From Gemmatimonadaceae bacterium (GTDB taxonomy: Bacteria > Gemmatimonadota > Gemmatimonadetes > Gemmatimonadales > Gemmatimonadaceae), in assembly GCA_037721215.1 (NCBI GenBank), contig JBBJNV010000018.1, positions 1 through 64,000 of the forward strand: DNA of 64,000 bases, given 5' to 3'. Made by a program: the position numbers and the translations under genes. Positions 35,471-44,814 of this stretch are shown here, in pieces (within the stretch, counting starts at the first letter, position 1; each line of letters opens with the position of its first letter). The notes under the pieces were generated by a model that saw only the letters and a list, made by a program, of their open reading frames with translations, was not told where the DNA came from and did not search any database.

Positions 35471-36445
35471 TTGAGCTCACCCACCATTACCGATCTGGAG
35501 GCCCTGAAACCTTCGGCGCCCGAGGATCCCTCGAAGGATCTCGGATTTGGATCCGAGGTGGCGAGGGAAAGTCACAAGCGGCTGTTGAACCGTGACGGGA
35601 GCTTCAATGTCGCGAGATACGGGCTCAAGCCGTTCTCGGCGCTGAGCTTCTATCACTGGTCGTTATCGGTAACCTGGCCGCGCTTTCTCGGATTTCTCGC
35701 GGCTGCCTATCTCGTCATCAATCTTGTGTTCGCTGTCGGATACCTGCTTTGTGGACCTGACGCCATTCAGGGGCTGCCCGCAGAAACGATGGGCGGAGAA
35801 TTTCTGCGGGCATTCTTCTTCAGCGTCGAGACTTTTGCGACTATAGGGTATGGCCATATCGCGCCGGTCGGAGTAGCGGCAAACGTGCTGGTGACCATTG
35901 AGGCACTTCTCAATATTGTCGGTGTCGCACTCGCTACCGGAGTAGTGTTTGCACGGTTCTCGCGACCGACGACGAAGATCATTTACAGCCGGAACGCTGT
36001 GGTCGCGCCTTATCGCGGGATATCGGCGCTGATGTTCAGAATTGCGAATGCAAGGAGCAGCCAGATCATCGAAGTCGAGGCGACGCTGATCCTGAGCCGC
36101 ATCGAGCTGACCCAGAAAGGTGTCGCGAGGAAGTTTCACGACCTGAAACTGGAGCGGACACGGGTGGTGTTCTTCCCGCTGAGCTGGACCCTTGTGCATC
36201 CTATTGACGAATCCAGTCCACTCGCGGGGCTGACCGCTGCGGATCTCGAGGGAAGTGATGCCGAGATTCTCATTCTTCTGACCGGCACCGATGAAACTTC
36301 CTCGCAGACCGTCCACTCGCGATCCTCTTACAAGCCAGCAGAAATCATCTGGAACGCCAATTTCGCGAGTATTTTCAGACGGAGTGACAGGGAGGGGATA
36401 ATGGGAATGGATGTCAGCCGGCTCCATGATGTGGAGCGTCTGTGA
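35471..36445 (+). CDS. Inward-rectifier (KirBac-type) potassium channel
   Basis: The 324-residue protein has an amphipathic slide-helix region (FNVARYGL), a first membrane helix (FLGFLAAAYLVINLVF), the K+ selectivity filter TIGYG at 124-128 and a second helix (VTIEALLNIVGVALATG). A beta-rich cytoplasmic Kir domain follows (LMFRIANARSSQIIEVEA, DLKLERTRVVFFPLSWTLVHPI). It should pass K+ under control of its cytoplasmic domain. TTG 35471 is preferred because the family homology begins just after it and GAGGA lies upstream; earlier in-frame codons overlap the divergent EamA pseudogene start. Confidence 0.9.
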   Translation: MSSPTITDLEALKPSAPEDPSKDLGFGSEVARESHKRLLNRDGSFNVARYGLKPFSALSFYHWSLSVTWPRFLGFLAAAYLVINLVFAVGYLLCGPDAIQGLPAETMGGEFLRAFFFSVETFATIGYGHIAPVGVAANVLVTIEALLNIVGVALATGVVFARFSRPTTKIIYSRNAVVAPYRGISALMFRIANARSSQIIEVEATLILSRIELTQKGVARKFHDLKLERTRVVFFPLSWTLVHPIDESSPLAGLTAADLEGSDAEILILLTGTDETSSQTVHSRSSYKPAEIIWNANFASIFRRSDREGIMGMDVSRLHDVERL

Positions 36446-36684
36446 TATTATCGAGCCCCGAGGTATCATGTGGTTTTCCGTGGTGCCGGTACGCACCTGC
36501 AAGCTGCGGGCGCGATGACTCACAAAGCCGTTGACTTGGGAGGTATGGTGGAGTGTGCAAGTCCGGCTGTCCAAACACGTCTTACTCCATGGTGGTGTGA
36601 CGCTCGTTGTTTTGGCGACCACCGAAGACTACGTGCTCTTTGTCTTGTCTGCGTTCGCTCACAATTCTATCAGATCCAAAAACC

Positions 36685-37410
36685 ATGTTGAAAATTGCAC
36701 TTGTCGCTTGTAGTCTTATTTCGGCGCCACTATCAGCACAAAATACCGACATTAATGCGTCATTTCCAAGTACTATTATGGTAGTGGCGCGAGGTGAGGT
36801 AAAAGTTTCGCCGGACCGTGCAGCAATTCAGATCAGTGTGCAAACAAAAGCCCCAACCGCAGCAGCGGCAGCTTCCCAGAATGCTGTCAAGCTGAAGTCA
36901 GTGATCGATGCAATTCGGGCATTGGGTCTCGCTGCCAATCAGGTTACCACCAGCAGCTACAACGTTTATCCCGAGCAGCGTTATCAACCAAACCGAGAGC
37001 CGGTTATCGTAGGCTACAATGTGACCAACACACTTCTCGTCGAAGTTCGGACGTTGACGCAGGTCGGCCCTGTCATAGATGCTGCGCTGGCAAAAGGTGC
37101 GAATATGGTCACATCGCTGCAGTTTTTCGCTTCAAACACCGAAGCTGCCAGGCGCGAAGCCATTGCGCTCGCAATCCAGAAGGCTAAAGCTGAGGCCGAA
37201 GCAGCAGCGCGCGCTGCCGGCGGCACTCTTGGAAGTATTATTGAAATCGGCATTGGGGCTTACCATCCGCCACCGCCGCGCCCGCCGATGATGATGCGTT
37301 CGACAGCGGGTGACGTTGCCGCGATGGCAGATACTCCCATCAGCCCGGGAGAGCAGACAGTGGCTGTGGAGGTTACCACTCGGTGGAGCTTGGTCGGCGG
37401 TACACGCTAG
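36685..37410 (+). CDS. SIMPL domain (DUF541) secreted protein
   Basis: The 241-residue protein starts with a signal peptide (MLKIALVACSLISAPLSA). The SIMPL/DUF541 pattern follows: VVARGEVKVSPDRAAIQIS, SSYNVYPEQRY, VIDAALAKGANMV and the helix EAARREAIALAIQKAKAEAE. A His/Pro-rich loop (YHPPPPRPPMMM) is unusual. The family is periplasmic or outer-membrane and poorly characterised. ATG 36685 is used because the upstream frame lacks a signal sequence. The 239 bp upstream (36446-36684) contain no other gene. Confidence 0.87.
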   Translation: MLKIALVACSLISAPLSAQNTDINASFPSTIMVVARGEVKVSPDRAAIQISVQTKAPTAAAAASQNAVKLKSVIDAIRALGLAANQVTTSSYNVYPEQRYQPNREPVIVGYNVTNTLLVEVRTLTQVGPVIDAALAKGANMVTSLQFFASNTEAARREAIALAIQKAKAEAEAAARAAGGTLGSIIEIGIGAYHPPPPRPPMMMRSTAGDVAAMADTPISPGEQTVAVEVTTRWSLVGGTR

Positions 37411-37437
37411 CAGGGGGCGCCAAATCGATTGCGTTTC

Positions 37438-37453
37438 ATTTTCACGTGAAACA
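37438..37453. promoter_or_regulatory. parS-like centromere site
   Basis: The sequence ATTTTCACGTGAAACA matches 14 of 16 bases of the conserved parS site TGTTTCACGTGAAACA, with both differences in the left arm. It lies 375 bp upstream of parA, where chromosomal parS sites are usually found. It is the only such site I noticed in the window. Confidence 0.72.
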
Positions 37454-37542
37454 ATTTTTACGTGACACATCTGGCGCTCGATTGGCTTGCCTATCCTATC
37501 CTCTTTCGGTATTCGGTCGAGAGGGGTACCCGGCCGTCGTTG

Positions 37543-37624
37543 TGGGTTGCGGGTTGCGGTTAGCGGTTAGCGCGTAGCCATGGAACAGGTAACAGGTAAC
37601 GGGTAACTGGTAAACAGGTGACAG
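37543..37624. repeat. Degenerate short tandem repeats upstream of parA
   Basis: Two adjacent blocks: GGGTTGC and GGTTAGC units at 37543-37571, and AACAGGTAAC-type units at 37584-37624. The units vary in length and sequence. They may come from replication slippage or a decayed dispersed repeat. Confidence 0.5.
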
Positions 37625-37826
37625 ATTACAGTTTACCGGTAACGGGCTGTGCAGCACCCTCTAAGGGAAAATGCGTGCCCGCAAAAGTGAGTCAAAAACG
37701 CTCGACTTACCTAGGATCCCGGTCCTATCTCTACCAGTCGCGAGTCGTGTGTGTGGGCTATCTGCCTGATTCAATGCCAGCTCTCCGTACATTTGCTAAA
37801 ATCAACTTCGAAAAGCGGGCAGGGGT

Positions 37827-38633
37827 GTGGGTCACGTCATTGCAATCGCAAACCAGAAGGGCGGAGTCGGCAAAACCACTACCGCCGTTAACCTCGCGGC
37901 GAGCCTCGCCGTCGCTGAACAGCGAACACTGCTCATCGACGGCGATCCACAGGGAAATGCCAGCAGTGGCGTCGGATTGCGGGTAGCGGAGCCGCGACTC
38001 ACTCTATATGAAGCGCTGATCGGCCAGACGACAATCGACAAAGTTGTAAAAACCGCGATCCAGATACCCGGTCTCGACGTGGTACCCTCAAACTCAGACC
38101 TCGCCGGCGCCGAGATTGAGCTTGTCGATCGTGCCGACCGGAATCTTGCAATGCGCGATGCGTTGTCGACAATCCGCGACAACTACGACTTCATTATCAT
38201 TGACTGCCCGCCATCGCTGGGGCTCATTACGCTCAATATCCTGAGCGCCGCGGACGCTATCCTCATTCCGCTACAGTGCGAATACTACGCCCTCGAAGGC
38301 CTGACCCAGTTGCTGAGCACGGTAACCCGGATTCAGCATGGCGCCAATCCAGACCTTTCAATCGTCGGAGTTCTGCTCACGATGTACGATGCCCGACTCA
38401 ATCTCTCGCGCCAGGTCGCCGCGGATGCGCGCGCCTATTTTGACGCTACGGTTTTTGAAACCGTTATCCCCAGAAACGTTCGGCTCGCCGAGGCGCCGAG
38501 CTTCGGTAAACCGATTATTCTCTACGATATTACATCGATTGGTGCGAAAGCCTATCGGTCACTCGCAACCGAGCTGATGGCAAGAACCGCAACGGATAAA
38601 CATCATTTAACAACTGAAAAATATGGCAACTGA
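37827..38633 (+). CDS. parA: Chromosome-partitioning ATPase ParA/Soj
   Basis: The 268-residue protein starts with GTG and carries the deviant Walker A motif KGGVGKTT (11-18), then LIDGDPQGNASSG and DFIIIDCPPSLG. It binds DNA as an ATP dimer and moves ParB-parS complexes during chromosome segregation. It overlaps parB by 11 bp. The parS-like site upstream supports a chromosomal role. Confidence 0.96.
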   Translation: MGHVIAIANQKGGVGKTTTAVNLAASLAVAEQRTLLIDGDPQGNASSGVGLRVAEPRLTLYEALIGQTTIDKVVKTAIQIPGLDVVPSNSDLAGAEIELVDRADRNLAMRDALSTIRDNYDFIIIDCPPSLGLITLNILSAADAILIPLQCEYYALEGLTQLLSTVTRIQHGANPDLSIVGVLLTMYDARLNLSRQVAADARAYFDATVFETVIPRNVRLAEAPSFGKPIILYDITSIGAKAYRSLATELMARTATDKHHLTTEKYGN

Positions 38634-39531
38634 CAAATCTACTCAGCGACTCGGCCGCGGCCTGGACGCGCTGTTCAACGCGAAGCCGAGCGACGATGTA
38701 ACCAGTGAGGGAACGAGCGCCCTCCGCGAGATCGCAGTCGCCAACATCAGCAGCAACCCATTCCAGCCGCGAAAAAACTTCGCTGCCTCCGAGCTGGGTG
38801 AACTTCAGGAAAGTCTCAAGGCCACCGGCCTGCTGCAACCGATTACCGTCCGTCCCGCACCAAATCAGACAAACAGATTCGAGCTGATAGCCGGCGAACG
38901 TCGCCTGCGGGCTGCGGCCAACATCGGCTGGAAAACGATAACTGCGGTCGTCAAAGATCTCACCGATCAGGAAATCCTGACCCTGGCACTTGTAGAAAAT
39001 CTCCAGCGCTCCGATCTCAATCCCATCGAGGAGGCAGAAGGCTACGATCGGCTGATCAAGGAGTTCGGATATACCCAGCAAACTGTCGCGACGATGGTGG
39101 GGAAGGACCGATCCACGATTGCAAATGTCCTTCGGATTCTCCAGTTGCCTGCCGCCGTACGCCAGCTTCTCCGGGAAAACCGGATCACCCCCGGGCACGC
39201 CCGCCCTCTGCTCGGACTGAAGGACGAAGCAATCATCATCGCCCTCGCAAAAGAAATAGTCAGCAAGGGATTGAGTGCGCGCGACGTGGAACGGCGGGCG
39301 AGAGAAGGAGAGAGCGCCCGAGCGACAGCACGTCGAGGCAGGCCGAAACGGGTTGATTCACGCTCTGCAGAACTGAGGAGCATCGAAGAAAAGTTCAGGA
39401 AATACCTCCAGACAGATGTGACGATAACATTGAAATCCAATGAAAGGGGATCGATCAGTATCCATTTTTATTCCGCTGACGACCTTGAGCGGCTCAGCGA
39501 CCTGATCGGGATAGCCCGTACTCCACAATGA
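38623..39531 (+). CDS. parB: Chromosome-partitioning protein ParB/Spo0J
   Basis: This 302-residue protein starts with the ParA-stimulating N-terminus (RLGRGLDALF). The CTP-binding N-domain has NPFQPRKNF and GERRLRAA; a helix-turn-helix (YTQQTVATMVGKDRSTIANV) and a C-terminal dimerisation tail follow. It loads at parS as a CTP-dependent clamp. Its stop overlaps the start of the BMP lipoprotein gene as ATGA. Confidence 0.96.
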   Translation: MATDKSTQRLGRGLDALFNAKPSDDVTSEGTSALREIAVANISSNPFQPRKNFAASELGELQESLKATGLLQPITVRPAPNQTNRFELIAGERRLRAAANIGWKTITAVVKDLTDQEILTLALVENLQRSDLNPIEEAEGYDRLIKEFGYTQQTVATMVGKDRSTIANVLRILQLPAAVRQLLRENRITPGHARPLLGLKDEAIIIALAKEIVSKGLSARDVERRAREGESARATARRGRPKRVDSRSAELRSIEEKFRKYLQTDVTITLKSNERGSISIHFYSADDLERLSDLIGIARTPQ

Positions 39532-40610
39532 TTCCACAAGCGTGCAACCTCGTGCCATCGCACTACTTACATACCCGGTCAACCAATTTCGACCGTAAGT
39601 TGTCCACATGGATCTGGGTGGCCGGATTAATTATCTTCGGCGCTTGTTCGGGTAACGGGGGCGAAACTCCGCCCAATAGCCAAGCCACACTGAAAGTCGC
39701 CCTGCTGACCCCAGGCCCGATTTCGGATAAATCCTGGAACGGCGGCGCATACGAAGGACTGATGCGCATCAAGGACAGCCTCGGCGCTGAAGTCAGCCAT
39801 ATCCAGACCCGCACACCCGCCGAATTCGAAGAAAACTTCCGGCAGTACGGAGCAAAGGGATTCGACATTGTGTTCGGTCACGGCTTTGAATTTCAGGACG
39901 CAGCGGTCAGAGTCGCACCATCGTTTCCTAAAACGGTTTACGTGACAACCTCCGGAACCCGAGTCGCAAAAAATGTCACTGGAGTGGAGTTCGCATTCGA
40001 GGAAGCATCATACCTTGCTGGAATCGTGGCTGGCGCAGCAACCAAAACAGGCACTATTGGCGTAATTGGTGGCACGGAGCTCCCGCCGGTAAAACGAAGC
40101 TTCGCCGCTTTTGAGCAAGGCGCCAGATCAATCAATCCCGCAGTCAAAGTGATTGTCTCATACATCGGAAACTGGGACGACATCAGCGCCGGAAAGGAAC
40201 AGGCTCTCGCGCAGATTTCACGGAAGGTCGACGTGATCTTCCAGAACGCCGATGCAGCTGGCCTCGGAGTTTTTCAGGCAGTTAAAGAGGCAAACGGCGT
40301 AAGAATCATCGGATCGAACGCCGACCAGAATCAGATCGCCCCTCAACAAACCCTCGGTAGCGTCGTCATTGACCTGCCGCGAGCATTCCTGATGATCGCC
40401 CGGGAAATCAGCGAACCGAACTTTACCTCCCACGTATTTGCACTCGGCATCAAGACCGGCGTCGTGAAACTCGTGCTGAATCCAGTGCTCGCATCCACCG
40501 TGCTGCCTGCAACCAAAGCCGCTATCGACTCCACGACAAAGCTCATGGTTGCCGGCGCATCGACGAGCCCTCTCGATCCTCGTGCCACCAACAGTGAGCC
40601 CGCAAGGTGA
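39528..40610 (+). CDS. BMP-family (Med/PnrA-like) nucleoside-binding lipoprotein
   Basis: The 360-residue frame contains a lipoprotein signal (WIWVAGLIIFGAC), then the BMP fold: VALLTPGPISDKSWNGGAYEGL, DIVFGHGFEFQDA, GTIGVIGGTELPPVK and GSNADQNQIAP. Family members bind nucleosides and feed an ABC importer, encoded by the three genes after Nif3. ATG 39528 is coupled to the parB stop, but it leaves a long N-terminal extension; TTG 39600 gives a canonical signal peptide. Confidence 0.9.
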   Translation: MIPQACNLVPSHYLHTRSTNFDRKLSTWIWVAGLIIFGACSGNGGETPPNSQATLKVALLTPGPISDKSWNGGAYEGLMRIKDSLGAEVSHIQTRTPAEFEENFRQYGAKGFDIVFGHGFEFQDAAVRVAPSFPKTVYVTTSGTRVAKNVTGVEFAFEEASYLAGIVAGAATKTGTIGVIGGTELPPVKRSFAAFEQGARSINPAVKVIVSYIGNWDDISAGKEQALAQISRKVDVIFQNADAAGLGVFQAVKEANGVRIIGSNADQNQIAPQQTLGSVVIDLPRAFLMIAREISEPNFTSHVFALGIKTGVVKLVLNPVLASTVLPATKAAIDSTTKLMVAGASTSPLDPRATNSEPAR

Positions 40611-41380
40611 CAAGCACGGCGGAGATCGTTGACTATCTCGACGAACTCCTTGAAACTGCAACGACGCCCGATTTTCCCAATGCTATCAACGGGCTACAGC
40701 TGGCCAACACCGGAACTGTCAAAAAAATTGCGGCATGTGTGGATCTCTCGACACGATCAGCAACAGCTGCGGTAGCGGCAGGTGCTCAGCTTATGCTCGT
40801 TCATCACGGGATGTTCTGGTCCGGCCTGAGACCTCTCACCGGCGCGGTCTACCACCGCACGAAATTGCTGATCGAGCACAACGTAGCCGTCTATTCGTCG
40901 CATCTACCCCTGGACAAACACCCCGAATTCGGGAATAACGTCCTGCTGGCCAGACATCTTGGACTCAATCCGACTAAGGATTTCGCAAAGTTCAAGACAA
41001 TCAGTATCGGTGTGAGAGGAGTGTCCGACATTCTTACCGCCGACATTGTAGATCGAGCCCGCACGTTTGCGAGAGAAAACGGCGGTGATGTGGTATCGAC
41101 TTCCATTCCGCCTGAAAGACAGACACTTCATTGGGCCATCTGCACCGGCTCCGGCGCGTCTGCCGACACACTTCTCGAGGCGTCAGCACTGGGCGTCGAC
41201 ACCCTCATTGTCGGCGAGGGACCTCACTGGACGGCGATCGAAGGCGATGAATCAGGCATCGCAATCATCTATGCAGGCCATTACGCCACTGAGACGCTGG
41301 GCGTGTTCGTCCTTGCGCGTCATGTTGCCGATCGGTTTCAGCTCGAGTGGACACCAATTCACGCGCCTACCGGACTTTGA
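40607..41380 (+). CDS. Nif3-like dinuclear metal-centre protein
   Basis: The 257-residue protein has the Nif3/DUF34 pattern: NGLQLANTGTVKKI, LVHHGMFW with metal-binding histidines, SSHLPLDKHPEFGNN, and C-terminal YAGHYATETLGV. Bacterial members form hexameric toroids and bind two metal ions; the reaction is not settled. It starts with GTG, overlapping the BMP gene by 4 bp, and its stop overlaps a TTG start of the ABC ATPase gene, placing it inside the transporter operon. Confidence 0.92.
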   Translation: MTSTAEIVDYLDELLETATTPDFPNAINGLQLANTGTVKKIAACVDLSTRSATAAVAAGAQLMLVHHGMFWSGLRPLTGAVYHRTKLLIEHNVAVYSSHLPLDKHPEFGNNVLLARHLGLNPTKDFAKFKTISIGVRGVSDILTADIVDRARTFARENGGDVVSTSIPPERQTLHWAICTGSGASADTLLEASALGVDTLIVGEGPHWTAIEGDESGIAIIYAGHYATETLGVFVLARHVADRFQLEWTPIHAPTGL

Positions 41381-42930
41381 GCGCATCCGCTTGCCCACCG
41401 GCGGCAATTCATGATCCAAGCGACAGCGGTCAGATATCGCTCGACATGCTGGAAATATCGAAAAAGTTCGGGCATCAGGTAGCACTCGACTCTGTCTCGC
41501 TGAGTGTAAAGCCCGGGACCGTCCATGCCCTACTGGGCGAAAATGGCGCCGGCAAGACAACGCTCATGCGGATTGCCTTCGGCCTGATAAAGCCTGACTC
41601 GGGTGCTATCCGAATTCGCGGGCACGAAGCGAAGTTCACGTCCCCGGCTGACGCAATCAAACGGCGAATCGGAATGGTTCACCAGCATCACGCCCTGGTG
41701 CCATCGATGTCGGTTGCGGAAAACATCGCGCTTGGAGGCAGGGGACGATACAGATCGGACCGAACGGCTGAACTTGTACGCGCCGTTGGCGACAGAACCG
41801 GCCTTCGTCTGGAACCCGATAGAATCGTAAGCACACTCACGAGTGCAGATCGCCAGAAACTGGAAATAATCAGGGCATTCGCTCACGATGTTTCCATCCT
41901 CATCCTCGACGAGCCCGCAACCATATTATCGGAGGCTGACGCCCGCGATCTCTTTGTGCAGCTGCGCGTCTTCGCCGGGAATGGGGGCAGCGTAGTGCTG
42001 ATTACCCACAAGTTGCGTGACGCCATGAAACACGCCGACGAAGTGACGGTGCTGCGTCGCGGTCAAAGAGTCCTGAACGCATCGGTTTCGCAACTAACCG
42101 AGGCATCGGTGACAGCAGCGATGCTGGGACGGCCTGTTGCAAGAGCGGTGACGCCCGGCCGCGACAGGCCGGCAACTACACTCGAACCGACGATCGTGCT
42201 AAAGGATGCCGTTATTTCGTCCACCGGCGGAGTTGACAGCTTAAGCGCTATAAATCTCGAGATTCGTGGCGGGGAGATTGTCGGTATTGCAGCACTCGAC
42301 GGGGCAGCCCGATCACTGCTGCGCACAATCGCCGGACGTACCATGGTTGTTTCAGGATCGGTTTCCATTCCCACAGCCGTGGGATTTGTCCCCGAGAATC
42401 GACAGGAGGATGCAATTCTTCCGGATGCATCACTGTTCGACAACATCGCGTTGAAGAACTCGGGACAGCGAAATGGTCTCCTCGACTGGCACCATATCCG
42501 GCAACTTACGATGAACGTCGTACATCAGTTCGATGTGCGAACAGATGACCCTGGCCAGCCGGTAAGCACGCTTTCGGGAGGTAATCAGCAGCGATTCGTA
42601 CTCGGCCGGGAACTCCAGGGAAATCCGGCAGCGATTGTTCTCGAAAATCCCACTCAGGGACTCGACGTTCAAGCGGCTGCCGACATCCACCACCGATTGC
42701 GTACTGCAAGCGACTCTGGCTGCACAGTGGTTTTTTATTCAAGCGATCTCGACGAGATTGCCGAGCTTTCGCATCGGGTCTTTGTCGTCAACAACCGGAA
42801 ACTGCTTTCTGTTGAGCCGGAAAGGTATGCAATCGGCCGGGCACTGCTCGGTGTCGAGGGCGTGAATTCCAGTGACCGTGCCGCGAACAATGGCGACCCG
42901 CGTTATCGATCAGCAGATCAACACCAATGA
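41377..42930 (+). CDS. Nucleoside ABC transporter, duplicated ATP-binding subunit
   Basis: The 517-residue protein holds two ATPase halves. The first has Walker A GENGAGKTT and Walker B ILILDEPAT; the signature motif is weak (TLTSADRQKLE, where LSGG is expected). The second has LSGGNQQRFVLGREL and VLENPTQGLD but lacks a standard Walker A. This asymmetry is usual for RbsA/BmpC-type importers of sugars and nucleosides. TTG 41377 overlaps the nif3 stop; ATG 41446 (MLEISKKFG) is the shorter alternative. Confidence 0.9.
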   Translation: MSASACPPAAIHDPSDSGQISLDMLEISKKFGHQVALDSVSLSVKPGTVHALLGENGAGKTTLMRIAFGLIKPDSGAIRIRGHEAKFTSPADAIKRRIGMVHQHHALVPSMSVAENIALGGRGRYRSDRTAELVRAVGDRTGLRLEPDRIVSTLTSADRQKLEIIRAFAHDVSILILDEPATILSEADARDLFVQLRVFAGNGGSVVLITHKLRDAMKHADEVTVLRRGQRVLNASVSQLTEASVTAAMLGRPVARAVTPGRDRPATTLEPTIVLKDAVISSTGGVDSLSAINLEIRGGEIVGIAALDGAARSLLRTIAGRTMVVSGSVSIPTAVGFVPENRQEDAILPDASLFDNIALKNSGQRNGLLDWHHIRQLTMNVVHQFDVRTDDPGQPVSTLSGGNQQRFVLGRELQGNPAAIVLENPTQGLDVQAAADIHHRLRTASDSGCTVVFYSSDLDEIAELSHRVFVVNNRKLLSVEPERYAIGRALLGVEGVNSSDRAANNGDPRYRSADQHQ

Positions 42931-42977
42931 TGAACTGCTTTGCAATAAGGTGCTGATCCACCAATGATGTCGCAGTC

Positions 42978-43880
42978 ATGATCGAATACGTGCTACTCGG
43001 CGATGCGCTGGTGAGAGCGACCCCGCTGATTATTGCCGGGCTGGCAGTTGCCGTCGCTTTCCGCGCCGGAGTTCTGAATATTGGCGCCGAGGGACAGTTG
43101 CTGGTTGGTGCCGCCACATCAGTCGCTGTCAGTGTGAGCGCAGCCGCTATCGGCATCGCCGTCATTCCACTTGCACTGGTGGCGGGCGCTGTTGCCGGTG
43201 CGCTATGGGCAGGTATTGCCGCTGAGCTCAGAAGGCGATTTCATGTGCTCGAGATCATCAGTACGATCATGCTCAACTTCATCGCGCTGCACATGGTGTC
43301 GTTCCTGGTAAGGGGTCCGCTCCAGGAGCCGTCGCGAATCTATCCGCAAACCGAATCATTACCACTTGCTGCGCAGCTTCCGATCATCGCTCCCGGAACC
43401 CGCCTGCACCTCGGGTTTCTCATAGCGATCGCCATCGCTTGTCTGCTCGCGTGGGTCTTTCGGAGTACCGCCGCCGGCTTTCGCATCCGGGCAGTCGGCT
43501 CTAACCGCAGCGCGGCCGCCAGTGCCGGAATGATCAATGTCGACCGCACCACATATCGCGTCTTCCTCATCAGCGGTTCTCTTGCCGGCCTGGCCGGCGC
43601 TGTTGAAGTGAGCGGGGTGACGTTCGCCCTTTACGAAAATATTTCTCCCGGATACGGCTACACTGCCATTGCCGTTGCGCTGATCGCCGGGTTGAAGCCG
43701 ACACGAGTGATCGCGTCAGGCATCTTCTTCGGAATTCTGGAAACGGGTGCTGGCGCGCTTCAACGCGATTTCGGAATTCCGTCATCTACAGCCCTGGTCA
43801 CCGAAGCGTTACTGATTCTGCTCGCGATTGGCCTCGCCAGCATTCGTGGCCGGTCGACGCATCCGTTCTCAAGCAGGTGA
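42978..43880 (+). CDS. Nucleoside ABC transporter permease 1
   Basis: The 300-residue membrane protein belongs to the BPD_transp_2 family, with LNIGAEGQLLVGA, a loop holding IISTIMLNFIAL, and RAVGSNRSAAASAGM as the ATPase contact. About eight hydrophobic segments are visible; the usual first helix is short or absent compared with longer relatives. It pairs with the second permease to form the channel for the substrate delivered by the BMP lipoprotein. Confidence 0.9.
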   Translation: MIEYVLLGDALVRATPLIIAGLAVAVAFRAGVLNIGAEGQLLVGAATSVAVSVSAAAIGIAVIPLALVAGAVAGALWAGIAAELRRRFHVLEIISTIMLNFIALHMVSFLVRGPLQEPSRIYPQTESLPLAAQLPIIAPGTRLHLGFLIAIAIACLLAWVFRSTAAGFRIRAVGSNRSAAASAGMINVDRTTYRVFLISGSLAGLAGAVEVSGVTFALYENISPGYGYTAIAVALIAGLKPTRVIASGIFFGILETGAGALQRDFGIPSSTALVTEALLILLAIGLASIRGRSTHPFSSR

Positions 43881-43884
43881 CTCG

Positions 43885-44799
43885 TTGAGTGCATTCGAGG
43901 CGTTCATGGAAGGGACGATCCGCACGGCGACACCCCTTGCGTTTGCGGCGCTGGGCGAGACAGTGGTCGAGCGCTCTGGCTTGATAAACATCGGCCTCGA
44001 AGGAGCGATCATTGCTGGCGCATTCGGGGGATTCGTGGCAGCAGGATTCGGGGGAGCGTGGTTTGGGTTTGCAGCCGCCGGAATCTCGGGGATTGCGGTT
44101 GCATTGGTTTTCGCGTTCTTCGCCGTCCGTCTGAGAGCAGATCAGATAATTGCCGGAACCGCCATCAGTCTTCTCGCACTCGGAATAACCGCAACTCTCA
44201 ACCGTCTTCTTTTCGGAAGCGATTCATCCACGGCGGGCATTTCCACCATGGAGACATTGCCCATCCCGGGTTTGTCATCCCTTCCGATCATTGGACGTGC
44301 CCTGTTTTCGCAACCTCCCATTACCTACCTGCTTTACCTTGCCATTCCAGCAACCTGGTGGTGGATGTACCGCACCCATGCCGGCCTTGGCCTCCGAGCA
44401 ACGGGTGAAGATCCGCGGGCCGCGATCGTCGCTGGAGTTCCGGTAAACCGGCTACAGTATGGTGCGGTCCTGTTTGGCGGCTTCATGGGCGGTATTGCAG
44501 GCGGCACTCTCGTGATTGCGCAGGCAGGCAGCTTCGCCGAGGGGATGTCGGCAGGACGCGGCTTCATTGCAGTGGCAATCGTGGTATTGGGGCGGTGGCA
44601 TCCGGTGGGAGCAGCTGGCGCGGCAGTCGTATTCGGCGCAGCCAGTGCACTTCAGTATCTGTTTCAGGCGATGGGGTGGTCACTGCCATATCAGGTATTT
44701 CTTGCCTTGCCTTATGTCCTGACGCTGCTCGTCCTGGCTAGTGTCACTGGCCGCGCGAGCGCACCCGCGGGTCTTGGGAAGTGGGGCACCACCGACTGA
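43885..44799 (+). CDS. Nucleoside ABC transporter permease 2
   Basis: The 304-residue polytopic protein has the second-permease signature: TPLAFAALGETVVERSGLIN, INIGLEGAIIAGA, LRADQIIAGTAISLLALG and LRATGEDPRAAIVAGV. TTG 43885 is chosen for the AGGTGA Shine-Dalgarno formed by the end of permease 1; ATG 43906 is an alternative. It is the last gene of the operon that begins with parA. Confidence 0.91.
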   Translation: MSAFEAFMEGTIRTATPLAFAALGETVVERSGLINIGLEGAIIAGAFGGFVAAGFGGAWFGFAAAGISGIAVALVFAFFAVRLRADQIIAGTAISLLALGITATLNRLLFGSDSSTAGISTMETLPIPGLSSLPIIGRALFSQPPITYLLYLAIPATWWWMYRTHAGLGLRATGEDPRAAIVAGVPVNRLQYGAVLFGGFMGGIAGGTLVIAQAGSFAEGMSAGRGFIAVAIVVLGRWHPVGAAGAAVVFGAASALQYLFQAMGWSLPYQVFLALPYVLTLLVLASVTGRASAPAGLGKWGTTD

Positions 44800-44814
44800 C
44801 CTTTTCCCTCCAGT

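Larger units (their letters stand above)
37411..37826. other. Intergenic region before parA with parS-like site and short repeats
   Basis: About 415 bp with no convincing gene; short open frames show no motif. It holds the parS-like site at 37438-37453 and the repeats at 37543-37624, both listed separately. Confidence 0.6.

Noticed and set aside
37411-37826. Small protein genes upstream of parA
   Set aside because: The short frames are built from tandem repeats and have no motif or clear ribosome-binding site.
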